A stretch of 64,000 nt of DNA. It comes from Ferruginibacter sp. (GTDB lineage Bacteria; Bacteroidota; Bacteroidia; Chitinophagales; Chitinophagaceae). The notes beneath the pieces were generated by a model, which searched no databases, had not been told where the DNA came from, and worked only from the letters and a program-made list of their open reading frames with translations. Location of the stretch: contig JANYGZ010000077.1 of the NCBI GenBank assembly GCA_025362235.1, positions 1 through 64,000 on the forward strand, in the 5' to 3' direction. Shown here piece by piece: positions 34,437 through 43,906 of this stretch (its first letter is position 1; every line of letters starts with the position of its first letter). The position numbers and the translations under genes are program-made.

Positions 34437-35012
34437 ATGGAACAAAAAATAACACCAACTGGAGCCGAACAATCAATATCAGACGAAATGCAGGGTTTTG
34501 AGGATATAAATTCAGATTCGGATATTCCGGGAAATATGCATTTAACCAATCCTGAAGAAGATAGTGATATTGAAAAAATACAGGCAGAACTGGATGAGCA
34601 AAAAGATAAGTACATACGTTTGTTTGCAGAATTTGATAATTTCAAACGTCGTAGTGCTAAAGAAAGAATTGAACTGATTCAAACTGCAGGCAGGGAAGTA
34701 ATTACTTCATTACTGGATGTGTTGGATGATAGCGAAAGAGCTGAAAAACAATTACAAACCAGCAACGATTTGGAAGAAATAAAAAAGGGTATCGCACTTG
34801 TATTTGGTAAACTTAGAAATGTTTTGCAAAGCAAGGGCTTAAAAGCTATGGAAAGCATTAATACCAATTTTGATGTAGAAAAACATGAAGCAATAACAGA
34901 AATACCAGCACCCACTGAAGCCTTAAAAGATAAAGTGGTAGATGAGGTTCAAAAAGGATATTATCTAAATAGTAAAATCATTCGTTTTGCTAAAGTGGTT
35001 GTAGGAAAATAA
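34437..35012 (+). CDS. grpE: Nucleotide exchange factor GrpE
   Basis: Releases ADP from the DnaK chaperone. I prefer ATG 34437 (191 aa) over the in-frame ATG at 34407, as the ten extra residues are not typical of the acidic GrpE N-terminus. The coiled-coil helix (about 45-85: LDEQKDKYIRLFAEFDNFKR is the hallmark) and the C-terminal beta domain (HEAITEIPAPTEALKDKVVD, then GYYLNSKIIRFAKVVVGK) are complete. dnaJ follows 89 bp later, probably in the same operon; dnaK is not in this window. Confidence 0.95.
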   Translation: MEQKITPTGAEQSISDEMQGFEDINSDSDIPGNMHLTNPEEDSDIEKIQAELDEQKDKYIRLFAEFDNFKRRSAKERIELIQTAGREVITSLLDVLDDSERAEKQLQTSNDLEEIKKGIALVFGKLRNVLQSKGLKAMESINTNFDVEKHEAITEIPAPTEALKDKVVDEVQKGYYLNSKIIRFAKVVVGK

Positions 35013-35101
35013 CACTGGCTTATAAAAAATAATATAAAAAATGCCTGGTTCTTTTAAAGGATCGGGAACAAAAACAAAATCATCCTTTGGGATCACGGGT
35101 T

Positions 35102-36271
35102 ATGAAGAAAGATTTTTATGAAATATTAGGAGTTACAAAATCCGTATCGCAGGATGAGATAAAGAAAGCGTACCGTAAAGTGGCCATGCAATACCACCCG
35201 GACCGTAACCCCGGTGATAAAGCATCCGAAGAAAAATTTAAAGAAGCCGCAGAGGCTTATGAAATATTAAGCGACCCTGATAAAAGGGCACAATACGACC
35301 GTTTTGGGCACCAGGCATTTAGCGGTGCACGTGGTGGTGGTGGATTTAATGGCGGGGGTGGTATGAATATGGATGATATATTCAGCCAGTTTGGAGATAT
35401 TTTTGGTGATGAGAGCCCGTTTGGAAGTTTCTTTGGTGGAGGTGGTGGTCGCCGTTCTTCTGGTGGGCGCAACCATGGTGTAAGAGGCAGCAACCTTAGG
35501 ATAAAAATAAAACTGAATTACGAGGAGATGGCCAAGGGCGCTTCTAAAACAGTTAAGGTAAAAAAATATGTTCCCTGCACAACCTGCAGCGGTAGCGGAG
35601 CCAAAGATAAAAATAGCGTACAGACCTGCAGCACCTGTGGTGGCAACGGCCAGGTAAGAAAGGTTCAGAATACTTTTTTAGGCCAGATGCAAACCGTAAC
35701 CACCTGCCCAACCTGTAATGGCGAGGGGTCCACAATTGCTAATAAATGTACTGCTTGTAAAGGCGAAGGCAGGGTTTATGGAGAAGAAACCGTAACCATT
35801 GAAATTCCGGCTGGTGTTCAGGAAGGCATGCAATTAAGTATGAATGGCAAGGGTAATTCTGGCGAACGTGGCGGTGCAAATGGTGATTTAATAATACTAA
35901 TAGAAGAAGAAGCACATGCACAATTACACAGGGATGGATTAAATGTTGCATTCGACTTACATATATCTTTTCCTGAAGCGGTATTTGGTACTAATATAGA
36001 AGTGCCTACCATTGACGGCAAAGCAAAAATTAAAATTCCGCCGGGAACACAAAGTGGTAAAATATTCCGTTTAAAAGGCAAGGGATTTCCAGCTGTTAAC
36101 TCGTATGAAAAAGGCGATCAGTTGATACATGTAAATATCTGGACACCTCAGGGTATTAGCAGTGAAGAAAAGGCAATGCTGGAGAAAATGCAGGAGAGTG
36201 AAAACTTTGTGCCAAAGCCAGAGAAGGGTGATAAATCTTTCTTTGATAAAGTAAGAGAGATGTTTGCTTAA
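35102..36271 (+). CDS. dnaJ: Chaperone DnaJ (Hsp40)
   Basis: Co-chaperone that delivers unfolded proteins to DnaK and stimulates its ATPase. ATG 35102 (389 aa) is chosen because it begins directly at MKKDFYEILGV; the upstream TTG adds only five residues. It has a J domain (1-70) with the HPD motif in YHPDRNPGD, a Gly/Phe-rich linker, four zinc motifs (CTTCSGSG, CSTCGGNG, CPTCNGEG, CTACKGEG) and the C-terminal substrate-binding domains. The last 42 bases belong to a 44-bp direct repeat whose second copy lies at 36736-36779, suggesting that the 3' end was replaced by an insertion. Confidence 0.96.
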   Translation: MKKDFYEILGVTKSVSQDEIKKAYRKVAMQYHPDRNPGDKASEEKFKEAAEAYEILSDPDKRAQYDRFGHQAFSGARGGGGFNGGGGMNMDDIFSQFGDIFGDESPFGSFFGGGGGRRSSGGRNHGVRGSNLRIKIKLNYEEMAKGASKTVKVKKYVPCTTCSGSGAKDKNSVQTCSTCGGNGQVRKVQNTFLGQMQTVTTCPTCNGEGSTIANKCTACKGEGRVYGEETVTIEIPAGVQEGMQLSMNGKGNSGERGGANGDLIILIEEEAHAQLHRDGLNVAFDLHISFPEAVFGTNIEVPTIDGKAKIKIPPGTQSGKIFRLKGKGFPAVNSYEKGDQLIHVNIWTPQGISSEEKAMLEKMQESENFVPKPEKGDKSFFDKVREMFA

Positions 36272-36273
36272 TT
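36230..36273. repeat. Direct repeat A: dnaJ 3' tail
   Basis: The 44 bases covering the final codons of dnaJ (KSFFDKVREMFA and stop) recur at 36736-36779 with 4 mismatches. Two differences near the end are synonymous third-base changes (AAA/AAG, GAG/GAA). The pair encloses a 462-bp AT-rich segment. This looks like an attachment-site duplication. Confidence 0.9.
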
Positions 36274-36471
36274 TAATTTGGTTATTAATTTTCTTCTATC
36301 CCCTAAAATTGAACAAACCGCTTCAAAAAATTCAATTGTTGAAATACTTTTTTTATTTTCAATATTGAATTACAAATTATACTCCCCATCCTTTGTACAC
36401 GCAATGTCCTAAGTTCTGCTCAAGCTCGTTGGGAACGTTGCTGGGAATGTACATTGAAAAATATATTAATT

Positions 36472-36675
36472 ATGAACTTGCTTTTAAGAATATTTATTTT
36501 TATAGGAGTCCTTTTATCACTTGTTGGATGTTTTATCATTTATACTTTTTCCCCACACTATTCTTTTAAGTTATATGACAGTATAATACTTGATATTTTA
36601 GGCTTTATGTTTTTGGTATATAGAACCGATTATAGGGCTTATTTTAATTTTTTATTTCCCAAAAAAAGGGTATAA
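36472..36675 (+). CDS. Small hypothetical membrane protein inside dnaJ-tail repeat
   Basis: A 67-aa protein from ATG 36472 with two hydrophobic helices (about LLLRIFIFIGVLLSLVGCFI and IILDILGFMFLVY) and a basic end FPKKRV. An upstream TTG at 36454 would add six residues. I recognise no family. It is the only coding candidate between the two copies of the duplicated dnaJ tail, is very AT-rich, and is preceded by a segment (around 36404-36450) resembling borders of acquired single-gene inserts. Expression is uncertain. Confidence 0.45.
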   Translation: MNLLLRIFIFIGVLLSLVGCFIIYTFSPHYSFKLYDSIILDILGFMFLVYRTDYRAYFNFLFPKKRV

Positions 36676-36735
36676 GATATTTTGGTATTTTCTTTTTTGT
36701 ATTATGGGTTTGCGCTATTCTATGCTATGCCTATT

Positions 36736-36779
36736 GGTAAATATTTCTTTGATAAGGTAAGAGAAATGTTTGCTTAATT
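36736..36779. repeat. Direct repeat B: second dnaJ tail
   Basis: A copy of the dnaJ 3' end that still reads GKYFFDKVREMFA then TAA. It is detached from dnaJ and overlaps the stop codon of the convergent VWA gene, which suggests that it is the original tail and that copy A came with the insert. Confidence 0.9.
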
Positions 36780-38543
36780 GCTATTCTTTTTTCTTTTTTT
36801 TACGTAAATTTTTTTTGCGGCAGCAACCAGTTCAACAAACTGTTTTTGCAGGTAATTTGACGGATCATAAGCACTGTAGGCAATTTTTTCAATATCAGTC
36901 CATTCAGAATTAGGGAAAAATTTTGATGCCCGTAGTTTCATTCCAAACATAGCAATGGCAGTTCCTAATTGAAATTCTTTGTCTATATCAGTAAAAGGAG
37001 CATAATTATTGGGGCAATTATAATTCAATTCCATTCTGTTTCCTGTATTTGCAGGAACATTTGGAAGGGCATATCTTAATGATACCTGCGCCGGTGATTG
37101 CGAGAAAGTGGCATTAATAAATTCATCTTCTTTTAGTGGTGTTATTTCAAAAATTGCTAATACACTGTTACCACTCCCTATATCCCCTCCCTCCAGTTCG
37201 CCGGTACTGTCCGCAATGGCATCCCGCTTATTGTCAAACCCAATTAAACGGTAACTTTTTATTACACCCGGGTTAAAATGCACATTTAAAAAAACGTCAT
37301 CGGCAACAGAATAAAAAGTTTGTGTAACTTCTTTCACCAATACTTTTTCAGCCTCATTGATATCATCCAGGTAGGCATAATTACCATTGCCCCTTTTTGC
37401 CAGTATTTCTAATTTAGAATCTTTATAATTACCCATGCCAACACCAAGGCATGTTAAATAAACACCGGTCTTTTTCTCCTTTGTAATAAGGTCATCCAAT
37501 GCTTTTTCAGATACCTCACCAACATTAAAATCGCCATCCGTTGCCAGTATGACCCGGTTATTTCCTCCTTTAATAAAAGTATGTTCTGCCAGTTCGTAAG
37601 CCATCCGGATAGCAGATTCGCCAGGGGTATCACCCCTGGCTGTAAGTTCTTCAATGGACTGTATAATTTTTTGCTTTTCGGCACCGCTGGTAGGCTGCAG
37701 CCAAACCGAAACCGTACCTCCATATGCTACAATGGATACAGTATCTTTTTCCCGTAAATTTTTTATTAGCATTTGAAAAGCAGCTTTTACAAGTGGCAGC
37801 CTGTTAGGCATATCCATGCTTCCCGATACATCAATTAGAAAAACAAGATTGGATGGTGGAACATTTTCCATATCCAGTTTACGTGCATTTACATTAAGAA
37901 ATAATAATTTACTTTCCACATCCCACGGGCAATCTGATATTTGGGATTCAATACTGAAAACATCTTTTTTTGCAGGTTCCCTGTAATGAAGATTGAAATA
38001 ATTTAATAGCTCCTCAATGCGCACTGCATCCGGCGGTACCATGCTTTGGTTATTGATAAAGCGCCTGATATTACTATACGAAGCTTTATTTATATTAAGT
38101 GAAAAACCGGTATTGGGGAATTTATTGACATCTACTATTTCATTTTCAACAAGCGAAAAATAAGATTCATCGCTTACGTACCAATTATAGGTTGAAGAAA
38201 AATTCTGATCCTTTGTTATGGAAATTAATTTCTGCCGGTTTTTGGTACTGTTAGAAGATAATGCCTTTAAAGTTATTTGCTGAAACACATCTGTTTTTAC
38301 TGCAAATGATTTTGTTTCGTATCCATCCAGAATTAATGTAATGGAATCAGAAAGGTTGCGGCATGTAATACCAAATCCGCCTGAAGTACCGGAATAATAA
38401 ATATACCGGGTACTGTGAAGCATTATTTTTACATTCTGCAAATATTGGTTTTTTTCGTCCTTTATTTCTCCCCGCAAGTAATACTGGGCATTAGCATAAG
38501 GAATAAAAAACAAGAAAGATATATATGTAATTAGATTTTTCAA
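36774..38543 (-). CDS. von Willebrand factor type A domain protein (YfbK-like)
   Basis: A 589-aa exported protein with a signal peptide (about 1-19, ending ANAQ), a CarboxypepD_reg-like beta-sandwich (about 22-95: RGEIKDEKNQYLQNVKIML), a VWA N-terminal region (NTGFSLNINKASYSNIRRFI), the VWA domain with the metal-binding DVSGSM motif near residue 240 and TDGDFNVG, and a C-terminal DUF3520-type region (PFTDIDKEFQLGTAIAMFGM). Such proteins occur widely in Bacteroidota; function is not established, but protein-protein binding at the envelope is likely. Its stop codon overlaps the displaced dnaJ tail copy. Confidence 0.88.
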   Translation of the reverse strand: MKNLITYISFLFFIPYANAQYYLRGEIKDEKNQYLQNVKIMLHSTRYIYYSGTSGGFGITCRNLSDSITLILDGYETKSFAVKTDVFQQITLKALSSNSTKNRQKLISITKDQNFSSTYNWYVSDESYFSLVENEIVDVNKFPNTGFSLNINKASYSNIRRFINNQSMVPPDAVRIEELLNYFNLHYREPAKKDVFSIESQISDCPWDVESKLLFLNVNARKLDMENVPPSNLVFLIDVSGSMDMPNRLPLVKAAFQMLIKNLREKDTVSIVAYGGTVSVWLQPTSGAEKQKIIQSIEELTARGDTPGESAIRMAYELAEHTFIKGGNNRVILATDGDFNVGEVSEKALDDLITKEKKTGVYLTCLGVGMGNYKDSKLEILAKRGNGNYAYLDDINEAEKVLVKEVTQTFYSVADDVFLNVHFNPGVIKSYRLIGFDNKRDAIADSTGELEGGDIGSGNSVLAIFEITPLKEDEFINATFSQSPAQVSLRYALPNVPANTGNRMELNYNCPNNYAPFTDIDKEFQLGTAIAMFGMKLRASKFFPNSEWTDIEKIAYSAYDPSNYLQKQFVELVAAAKKIYVKKRKKNSN

Positions 38544-38612
38544 CTGGTATTAAGTTGAAGTTAGTTATAAAATTTATCTGACAAGGTATTTTTATCTTGC
38601 CAGCAACTGTTT

Positions 38613-39164
38613 TTAGTTTTCTACCAATTTGTATATTTCTGCAAGATTCCTGCCTAATCCATCATAATCAAGCCCGAAGCCCAATAAAAATATATTGGGA
38701 ACATTAAAACCCAGGTAATCTATTACAATGGGATATTGCAGTGCTGTTGGCTTGTGCAGCAATGCAGCAATTTTTAATGAAGCCGGTTGCTGATCATATA
38801 ACTGCGGTAAAAATTTATTCAATGTATTCCCTGTATCAACAATATCTTCAATAATTACTACATGCCTGTCTTTTAACGGTTCGTCAAGCCCAATAGAAGT
38901 AATTACATTCCCGCTGGAACGGGTTCCTTTATAAGAAGCTAATTTTATAAAACATATTTCTGCATCAATATGTATTTGCTTAAACAGGTCTGATGCAAAC
39001 ATAAAAGAACCGTTTAAAATAGCAATGAATATCGGCCGTTTGCCTTCATATGCCATATTAATTTCTGCTGCCAATTCTTTTATCCTTGTTTCAATTTTTA
39101 AAGCATTGATGTATGGCTGAAATTTTTTATCAAATACCTGTATTACGGGTGTTGAAGTGGGCAT
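38613..39164 (-). CDS. hpt: Hypoxanthine phosphoribosyltransferase
   Basis: Purine salvage enzyme converting hypoxanthine or guanine with PRPP to IMP or GMP. The 183-aa protein shows the flexible-loop region IKLASYKGTRSSGNV, the PRPP-binding motif VVIIEDIVDTGNTLNKF and the base-binding C-terminal part VPNIFLLGFGLDYDGLGRN. It lies 18 bp after the LysM glucosaminidase gene in a run of minus-strand genes (41039 down to 38613) that is probably partly cotranscribed. Confidence 0.95.
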   Translation of the reverse strand: MPTSTPVIQVFDKKFQPYINALKIETRIKELAAEINMAYEGKRPIFIAILNGSFMFASDLFKQIHIDAEICFIKLASYKGTRSSGNVITSIGLDEPLKDRHVVIIEDIVDTGNTLNKFLPQLYDQQPASLKIAALLHKPTALQYPIVIDYLGFNVPNIFLLGFGLDYDGLGRNLAEIYKLVEN

Positions 39165-39182
39165 TTGTTTTTTCTTTATAAA

Positions 39183-40370
39183 TTATTTTGAAACAATTAG
39201 TTGCTGGCCTACTTTTAAATTATCATCTGCCAGATTATTCCACTCTCTTAATTGCTGTACACTAACCTGGTAATTCTTTGCAATACTATACAGCCCTTCT
39301 TTGGGTTGAACCTCATGAATTTTCTTTGCGGTAGCTGGCACAGCATAAATACCCACAAATTTTCCATTTTCTTTAGCTACAGGCTGCTTTAATGCAACCG
39401 GATTCAGTTTCAATTGCGTTCCTGCAGCTACTAACGAATTTTCTGTTAAATCATTATACTTCAAAAGATATTTTAATTGTATGCCATTTTTTTGGGCAAC
39501 ATCGTAAAGAGATTCCTGTTTTTGTACCTTGTAAAAATCTTCTTTGCTTGTGTTGGATTTTTTTTGCAGAAAAATAACCTGGTCGCTTATAAGTATACCG
39601 TCATCTTTCATATCATTATATGACAATAATTTATTTAAATCAATATCATTTTCTGAAGCAATGGCCAATAGCGAAGTGCCTTTTACAGCAATCATATATT
39701 TACATCCATTGATAAAATTTGCAGATTCGTTTGTAGCTGAACTATTGTTTTTGACGGCATCACTAAGGGGAAGAATATTTTTATCCTGAGCCTTTATAAT
39801 CGCAATGCCTTTATCTGCTTTATTTTTACCAGCTATTACTGTATCCCCCTCTTCTTTAATTCCTTCAATTGTATATTGTTCAAGGTTGTATTGTTCAATA
39901 TTTTTTATCAATATTTCGGGGTATTGGGGATTGGTAGCATAGCCTGCTTTTCTTAATCCATTTGCCCAGCCCTTGTAGTCTGTTGGTTGCAATGCAAATA
40001 AAAATGCATACCTGTCAGTACCACGCAAATAATTGCTGTGATCCCTGTAAGATGCTTCTGCGTCTTTATAACTTCTAAAACATTCACCTGCTGCATCATC
40101 ATCATGATAAACTGTTTCTGCCGTCCAGGTGCCCTTGCATTTTATACCAAAATGATTATTAGATTTTTTTACCAGGTCGCTGTTACCGCTCTCTGTTTCC
40201 AATAAACCCTGGGCAAGGGTTATTGCTGCAGGAACGCCCATACGCTTCATTTCTTTTATAGCAAGACCCTTGTATATTTCAATATACTGCACAGGTGTAA
40301 GTGTTTGCGCAGTTACCTTTGCAAAACTACCTGCAACAATTACCAGCAAATAAAATAATTTTCTACTCAT
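39183..40370 (-). CDS. Peptidoglycan glucosaminidase with LysM domains
   Basis: A 395-aa exported cell-wall hydrolase. A signal peptide (about 1-21) is followed by a FlgJ-type glucosaminidase domain (about 27-165: YKGLAIKEMKRMGVPAAITL, AQGLLETESGNSDL with the catalytic Glu, NNHFGIKCKG). Three LysM modules follow in the C-terminal half (about 222-270, 283-327 and 350-394, e.g. HEVQPKEGLYSIAKNYQVSV then LREWNNLADDNLKVGQQLIV), which bind glycan strands. It probably trims peptidoglycan during growth or separation. Confidence 0.92.
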   Translation of the reverse strand: MSRKLFYLLVIVAGSFAKVTAQTLTPVQYIEIYKGLAIKEMKRMGVPAAITLAQGLLETESGNSDLVKKSNNHFGIKCKGTWTAETVYHDDDAAGECFRSYKDAEASYRDHSNYLRGTDRYAFLFALQPTDYKGWANGLRKAGYATNPQYPEILIKNIEQYNLEQYTIEGIKEEGDTVIAGKNKADKGIAIIKAQDKNILPLSDAVKNNSSATNESANFINGCKYMIAVKGTSLLAIASENDIDLNKLLSYNDMKDDGILISDQVIFLQKKSNTSKEDFYKVQKQESLYDVAQKNGIQLKYLLKYNDLTENSLVAAGTQLKLNPVALKQPVAKENGKFVGIYAVPATAKKIHEVQPKEGLYSIAKNYQVSVQQLREWNNLADDNLKVGQQLIVSK

Positions 40371-40400
40371 ACCCGATCCAATATTTTTAGCGATTACTTT

Positions 40401-41039
40401 TTATAACTTTTGTATTAACATCAGGCCATCCCTTACTGTTAACAAAACTTGCCGAACCCTGGTATCATTTTTTATATGCTCATTAAAAGCCTGGATGGCC
40501 TTGGCATTTTTACCACTTATATTTTTGTCTAATACCTGCCCGTGAAATAAAACATTATCAGCAATGATAATACCGTTTTGTTTTACTGATGGCAAAATTA
40601 ATTCGTAATAATCAATATACCCTGTTTTATTCGCATCAATAAAAACCATATCCCATTGCTCATTTAATGTGGGAATGATTTGATTGGCATTACCTACATG
40701 CAACTTTATTTTATCTTTATTAACTGACTGTTCAAAATAAGATTTTGCAATAGCCGCATCTTCCTCTCTTAATTCAATCGTATGTAACAGACCGCCTGTC
40801 TTTAACCCCTTAGCTAAACATAAAGCACTATACCCTGTAAAAGTTCCTATTTCTAAAATTTTTTCGGGCTGTAAAAGGCCGCTTAATAAAGTTAAAAAAC
40901 TTCCCTGCACATGGCCACTAAACATATGTGCATGTTCATGTGTACTGGTAGTATACAAATTTATTGCCTGCAAAAGTTCATCTTCTTCAAAAGAATATGT
41001 AGCAGCATATTCTTCTGCAATGCTATTTACTAACTCCAT
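40401..41039 (-). CDS. O-methyltransferase family 3 (class I SAM-dependent)
   Basis: A 212-aa cytosolic methyltransferase of the catechol-O-methyltransferase-like group. It shows QGSFLTLLSGLLQPEKILEI, the motif I continuation GTFTGYSALCLAKGL, IELREED, and DMVFIDANKTGYIDYYE with metal-binding Asp residues, then IIADNVLFHGQV. Members methylate hydroxyls of catechols or other small phenolics with magnesium. The substrate is unknown. The gene is 30 bp upstream of the LysM gene on the same strand. Confidence 0.9.
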   Translation of the reverse strand: MELVNSIAEEYAATYSFEEDELLQAINLYTTSTHEHAHMFSGHVQGSFLTLLSGLLQPEKILEIGTFTGYSALCLAKGLKTGGLLHTIELREEDAAIAKSYFEQSVNKDKIKLHVGNANQIIPTLNEQWDMVFIDANKTGYIDYYELILPSVKQNGIIIADNVLFHGQVLDKNISGKNAKAIQAFNEHIKNDTRVRQVLLTVRDGLMLIQKL

Positions 41040-41140
41040 ACCAGCTTTTTGTTTTATAACAATAGTGCCATTCTTATTTTATTATATCAATAAAGAATGG
41101 CACGTGTGATTATACAAAAGTAAAATATATATTGGTTTAA

Positions 41141-42679
41141 CTATTGTTTTTTAGAAATGATTAACAAGCCTGTAAAAGTAAGCAGCCCGTTAATAATAAG
41201 AATTTCAATTCCTATTACATAACCATTTAATAAATGAGAAGCATTTGTTTGAAGAAAATAACAAATTACAGGGCTTACCAAAGCTATTAATGCAATAATA
41301 TATTTATCAGGCAAATTTCGTTTTGTTAAAATACCAAATGAAAACAACCCCAATAACGGCCCATAAGTATACCCCGCAAGGTCTAAAATTTTATCAATGA
41401 TGGACCTGCTGTTAATTTCCCTGAAAATTAATATGCTTATAAAAAATATAACAGTCATTATTAAATGAACAGTAAGCCGCATTCGCTTTTTTTGCTTTTC
41501 ATTTAAATCATCTCTTTCTTTAATGCCCAGTATATCTATACAAAAAGTTGAAGTTAGTGCAGTTAATGCACCATCAGCACTTGGAAATAACGCTGATATT
41601 AAAGCAATAATAAAAATGATTGAAATAAAAGATGGCATAGATTGCAATAAACCCAATGCAACTGAAGGAAATAAATTATCGCCGGTTATAACAAGGTTGT
41701 TTTGAACAAATGCCCACGTTGGTTGATCGTTTACCATTACTGTGGTAAAACTCGCTCCCTGGTTGTATGCATATAAATACAAAAGGCCGCCTAATAATAG
41801 AAATAGTAAATTTACAAAAACCAATATCACACTAAAACTGAGCATATTTTTTTGCGAATCTTTCAGGTTTTTTACACTGATATTTTTTTGCATCATTTCC
41901 TGGTCTAACCCCGTCATGGCAATAGTAATAAATGCACCTCCTATAATTTGCTTTATAAAAAAACCCTTACTTTTTATATCCGTATTAAATATTTTAGTGA
42001 GCCTTTTTGCTTCCATTGCATTAACAGCCCCGCTTACAGAAAAATTAAGGTGGGATAATATATAACCTATACAAACAACCAAACCAAGTATCATTAATGT
42101 TGTTTGTAATGTATCTGTGTAAACAATTGTTTTTACACCTCCTTCAAAAGTGTATAGCAATATCATTATTAATACTACGGCAGCAGATACCCAAAATGGT
42201 ATATGCATTCTTGATAAAATAAAAATATGGAGTATATTAATTACAAGGTAAAGCCTTGCAGTGGCACCAACTGTTCTTGATAAAATAAAAAATGAAGCAC
42301 CGGTTTTATAAGCCCAGGTTCCAAAACGTTGTTTCAGGTAATTATAAATAGAGGTTAAATTGAGCTTATAATAAAGTGGCAACAATACATACGCTACTAC
42401 AATGTAACCAATAAAATAACCGATCACTACCTGGAAATAGCCTAGTGCATTTGGCAGTAACCCTGCTTTACCAATATTACCTACACTGCCTGGCACACTT
42501 ACAAATGTTACACCGCTTAACGAAGTACCAATCATGCCAAAAGCAACCAGCATCCAGTTACTGTTTCGGTTACCAATAAAAAAAGAATCGTTATTTGAAT
42601 TTTTACTGGTATACCATGCTACAATAAATAATAATAAAAAGTAACAGATAACAAAATACAAAAGCGTTGAAGGAGACAT
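41141..42679 (-). CDS. Sodium:solute symporter (SSS family)
   Basis: A 512-aa inner-membrane transporter with about 13 hydrophobic helices. The SSS signature is visible in FGMIGTSLSGVTFVSVPGSV (sodium-site region) and FKQIIGGAFITIAMTGLDQ-like segments, followed by LFPSADGALTALTS and the late YTYGPLLGLFSFGI helix. The carried solute cannot be told from sequence. It heads a probable minus-strand cluster; a second, distinct SSS transporter is found at the right edge of the window. It is divergent from the LOG gene 82 bp away. Confidence 0.9.
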   Translation of the reverse strand: MSPSTLLYFVICYFLLLFIVAWYTSKNSNNDSFFIGNRNSNWMLVAFGMIGTSLSGVTFVSVPGSVGNIGKAGLLPNALGYFQVVIGYFIGYIVVAYVLLPLYYKLNLTSIYNYLKQRFGTWAYKTGASFFILSRTVGATARLYLVINILHIFILSRMHIPFWVSAAVVLIMILLYTFEGGVKTIVYTDTLQTTLMILGLVVCIGYILSHLNFSVSGAVNAMEAKRLTKIFNTDIKSKGFFIKQIIGGAFITIAMTGLDQEMMQKNISVKNLKDSQKNMLSFSVILVFVNLLFLLLGGLLYLYAYNQGASFTTVMVNDQPTWAFVQNNLVITGDNLFPSVALGLLQSMPSFISIIFIIALISALFPSADGALTALTSTFCIDILGIKERDDLNEKQKKRMRLTVHLIMTVIFFISILIFREINSRSIIDKILDLAGYTYGPLLGLFSFGILTKRNLPDKYIIALIALVSPVICYFLQTNASHLLNGYVIGIEILIINGLLTFTGLLIISKKQ

Positions 42680-42761
42680 AATGAATTAATAATTAAAAAA
42701 TAATGCTGCTAAATTAGCAGATGTAAAATTAATTGATGAATTTTAAATAATAAGCAGCATT

Positions 42762-43292
42762 ATGACATTCCAATCCATCGCAGTTTTTTGTGGCAGCAAA
42801 ACCGGTAACAATATTTTATTTGCAACACAGGCAACAGAGTTAGGTTACCTTTTGGCTGAAAAAAATATCACCTTAATTTATGGTGGTGGCAACAAGGGCT
42901 TAATGGCATCAGTAGCAAATGCTGTACTGGAAAAAGAGGGTAAAGTAATTGGCATTATTCCACAGGTTTTAACTGAATGGGAACACCAGCATAAAGGTAT
43001 AACAGAATTAATAGTTGTTGAAAACATGCACGTACGTAAACGCATGCTGTACGAAAAATGTGATGCGGCCATTGTATTACCTGGCGGTTATGGCACATTG
43101 GATGAACTGTTTGAAATGCTTACCTGGAACCAGCTCAGCATCCACGATAAACAAATTTTTATTTTAAACACCGATGGCTTTTATGACGGATTATTGAAGC
43201 ACATGAATAAAATGTCGGGAGAAGGTTTTTTATACAATCACTTGAAAGAAAATTTTACCGTTGTTAATAAACCAGAAGATATATTTACGTAA
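42762..43292 (+). CDS. LOG family protein (TIGR00730-type Rossmann fold)
   Basis: A 176-aa protein with the two family motifs: the GGG loop in LIYGGGNKGLMASVA and PGGYGTLDELFEMLTW. Characterised members are phosphoribohydrolases that release free cytokinin bases or hydrolyse nucleoside monophosphates. In a bacterium of this type, nucleotide salvage is the more likely role. The length is close to the family norm of about 180-190 residues. Its stop lies 17 bp from the convergent outer membrane protein gene. Confidence 0.93.
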   Translation: MTFQSIAVFCGSKTGNNILFATQATELGYLLAEKNITLIYGGGNKGLMASVANAVLEKEGKVIGIIPQVLTEWEHQHKGITELIVVENMHVRKRMLYEKCDAAIVLPGGYGTLDELFEMLTWNQLSIHDKQIFILNTDGFYDGLLKHMNKMSGEGFLYNHLKENFTVVNKPEDIFT

Positions 43293-43309
43293 TTAAATAA
43301 TTGATTATT

Positions 43310-43906
43310 TTATCTGTGCTGGAACAGTGCAATATTATACCCTGCTTTTATAACAGGTATTAACCTTCCGTAATAATCTACATAGGGCGAACCTGGGTTC
43401 CTTAATATATCAAACAATACTGAAAAATAAAAAAAACTGTTGTTTGACGGGATGCGGCCGGAACAATAGCCCAATCCAAGTAATAAACTGTTTACACTTG
43501 CTGAATAAGAAGAAAGAGTGACCCCTCGTGGTGTTGTTAATTTGCTATTGATAAAATTATGCTCGAATTGGGCCTGTGTGTATAAAAAATTCAAAGGATA
43601 AATTTTTACAAATGCGCCAGGGCCAACATTTGTCTGACTATATTTATTTGCATAAATATCCTTTTGGCCGGCATAATAAAAATTTAAACTTAAGGCGGCA
43701 TCCAGCCATGGTGTTACACTATACCCCAAAAAAGGGCTTATACCAAAAGCTATACCCCCGGAGTAAAAGGAAAAACTTAGATCGCCGCCAGAAAATAATT
43801 TATCCTTTTGAAACCCTCTAGTTTTATTCTCGGCAGGCTCATTTTCCTGGGCGGATATTGTTATCGAAAAACAAGGTACCAGTACTAAAAAAACTATTTT
43901 TTTCAT
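43310..43906 (-). CDS. Outer-membrane beta-barrel protein
   Basis: I use ATG 43906 (198 aa), which starts a signal peptide MKKIVFLVLVPCFSITISAQ; the longer frame to 43954 adds 16 charged residues before it. The mature protein alternates polar and hydrophobic residues with many Gly, Tyr and Phe (GGDLSFSFYSGGIAFGISPF, then YSVTPWLDAALSLNFYYAGQ), the look of a small eight-stranded barrel. No specific function is recognised. It is downstream of the PorP/SprF gene by 167 bp and could be part of the same T9SS-related cluster. Confidence 0.75.
   Translation of the reverse strand: MKKIVFLVLVPCFSITISAQENEPAENKTRGFQKDKLFSGGDLSFSFYSGGIAFGISPFLGYSVTPWLDAALSLNFYYAGQKDIYANKYSQTNVGPGAFVKIYPLNFLYTQAQFEHNFINSKLTTPRGVTLSSYSASVNSLLLGLGYCSGRIPSNNSFFYFSVLFDILRNPGSPYVDYYGRLIPVIKAGYNIALFQHR

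Noticed and set aside
36472-36675. Toxin of a toxin-antitoxin pair
   Set aside because: Only one small membrane protein is present, without a partner or antisense RNA signature, so this would be guesswork.
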